DNA of 64,000 bases. Origin: Syngnathus acus. Lineage: Eukaryota; Chordata; Actinopteri; Syngnathiformes; Syngnathidae. The notes under the pieces are model-generated. The model ran no database searches, had not been told where the DNA came from, and worked only from the letters and a program-made list of their open reading frames with translations. Below, in pieces: positions 63,545 to 64,000 of this stretch (position 1 is its first letter; each line of letters begins with the position of its first letter). A program made the translations under genes and the position numbers. Location: assembly GCF_901709675.1 (NCBI RefSeq), contig NC_051089.1, positions 3,078,476-3,142,475 on the forward strand. Reading direction: 5' to 3'.

Positions 63545-64000
63545 CAAATATTTCTTGGCATTACAGGGGTAAAAATAAAGAATTTTGGTGCTGCCTCACT
63601 GACCTCAACTACGATCACAAGTTATCTGAGGGAGTTCATGCCACTATCCATTAAGTTCATGAATATGAGTGTGTGTTGGGGCAGTCATGTGTGTGCGTAC
63701 GCACGCGCTGGTGGGCGTACGGGTGGCTGCCGATGCTGCCGATTGTTGGCAAGGCCTATTGTGCAGAGACCTCGGCGCCATCTGCGCCAGCTAGCTCGCG
63801 GCCTCGCTGGCTCATCGGGCCTGATGAAGAGCAGATGTTTTCCCTGACTGCAGCAGGACCTCTTCTTCTACTTCTTCTTGCGTTTCCCAACGGTCTCGCA
63901 CACACACTTACGGCACAAACATGCATGGCAACACACAAGTTGTATTACAAGTAAACATGAATCAACTTTCCAGTCATTTGCAGTTATTTTCCATCTGACA
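63543..64000. other. intergenic, no gene seen at window end
   Basis: GC-richer sequence at about 63700-63850 with open frames on both strands, none of which I recognise. The window ends without a neighbouring gene. Confidence 0.5.

Overview
The window is vertebrate, almost certainly teleost fish, genomic DNA. It holds one recognisable protein-coding gene: a complete ADAMTS18 orthologue on the + strand (ATG at 2052, stop at 30338). I could follow it through 23 coding exons with GT-AG introns and consistent phases. The conceptual protein is 1218 residues, close to the roughly 1221 residues and 23 exons I recall for human ADAMTS18. It has a signal peptide, a prodomain with cysteine switch and two furin-type sites, a zinc metalloprotease domain, a disintegrin-like domain, one central and five C-terminal thrombospondin repeats (TSRs), a cysteine-rich domain, a spacer and a PLAC domain. 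The family is secreted and acts in the extracellular matrix. The teleost assignment rests on compact introns between conserved exons, many short inverted-repeat transposons with hAT-like ends, a tRNA-derived SINE, other fish-type interspersed repeats and abundant microsatellites. I do not name a species.

Layout. 1-2051: upstream flank with a long TTCC tract at 1068-1430 and a GC-rich probable promoter around 1690-2050. 2052-30338: ADAMTS18, with introns carrying small DNA transposons, a SINE and microsatellites. 30339-about 30900: 3' UTR. 30900-32466: no gene seen. 32467-37668: a composite repeat locus. It holds a large imperfect palindrome whose arms are tandem 159-bp units containing a tRNA-Glu(CTC)-like sequence. 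Between the arms lies a 235-bp tandem array with an internal hairpin. Telomere-like CCCTAA-type arrays flank it (one about 1.35 kb with a higher-order period of 288-306 bp), and a 535-bp foldback hAT-type transposon ends it. 37669-64000: about 26 kb with no gene I can support, containing short foldback transposons, a minisatellite rich in YY1-like motifs, long CA/CG tracts and scattered minisatellites built on a GGGTTTCAAG-like motif.

The most unusual parts are the composite locus at 32.5-37.7 kb, the foldback element at 53902-54607 whose arms resemble the dispersed GGGTTTCAAG arrays, and the overlapping splice donors at the end of ADAMTS18 exon 1. Gene-family identification is from remembered family sequences. 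No search, alignment program or structure prediction was run.
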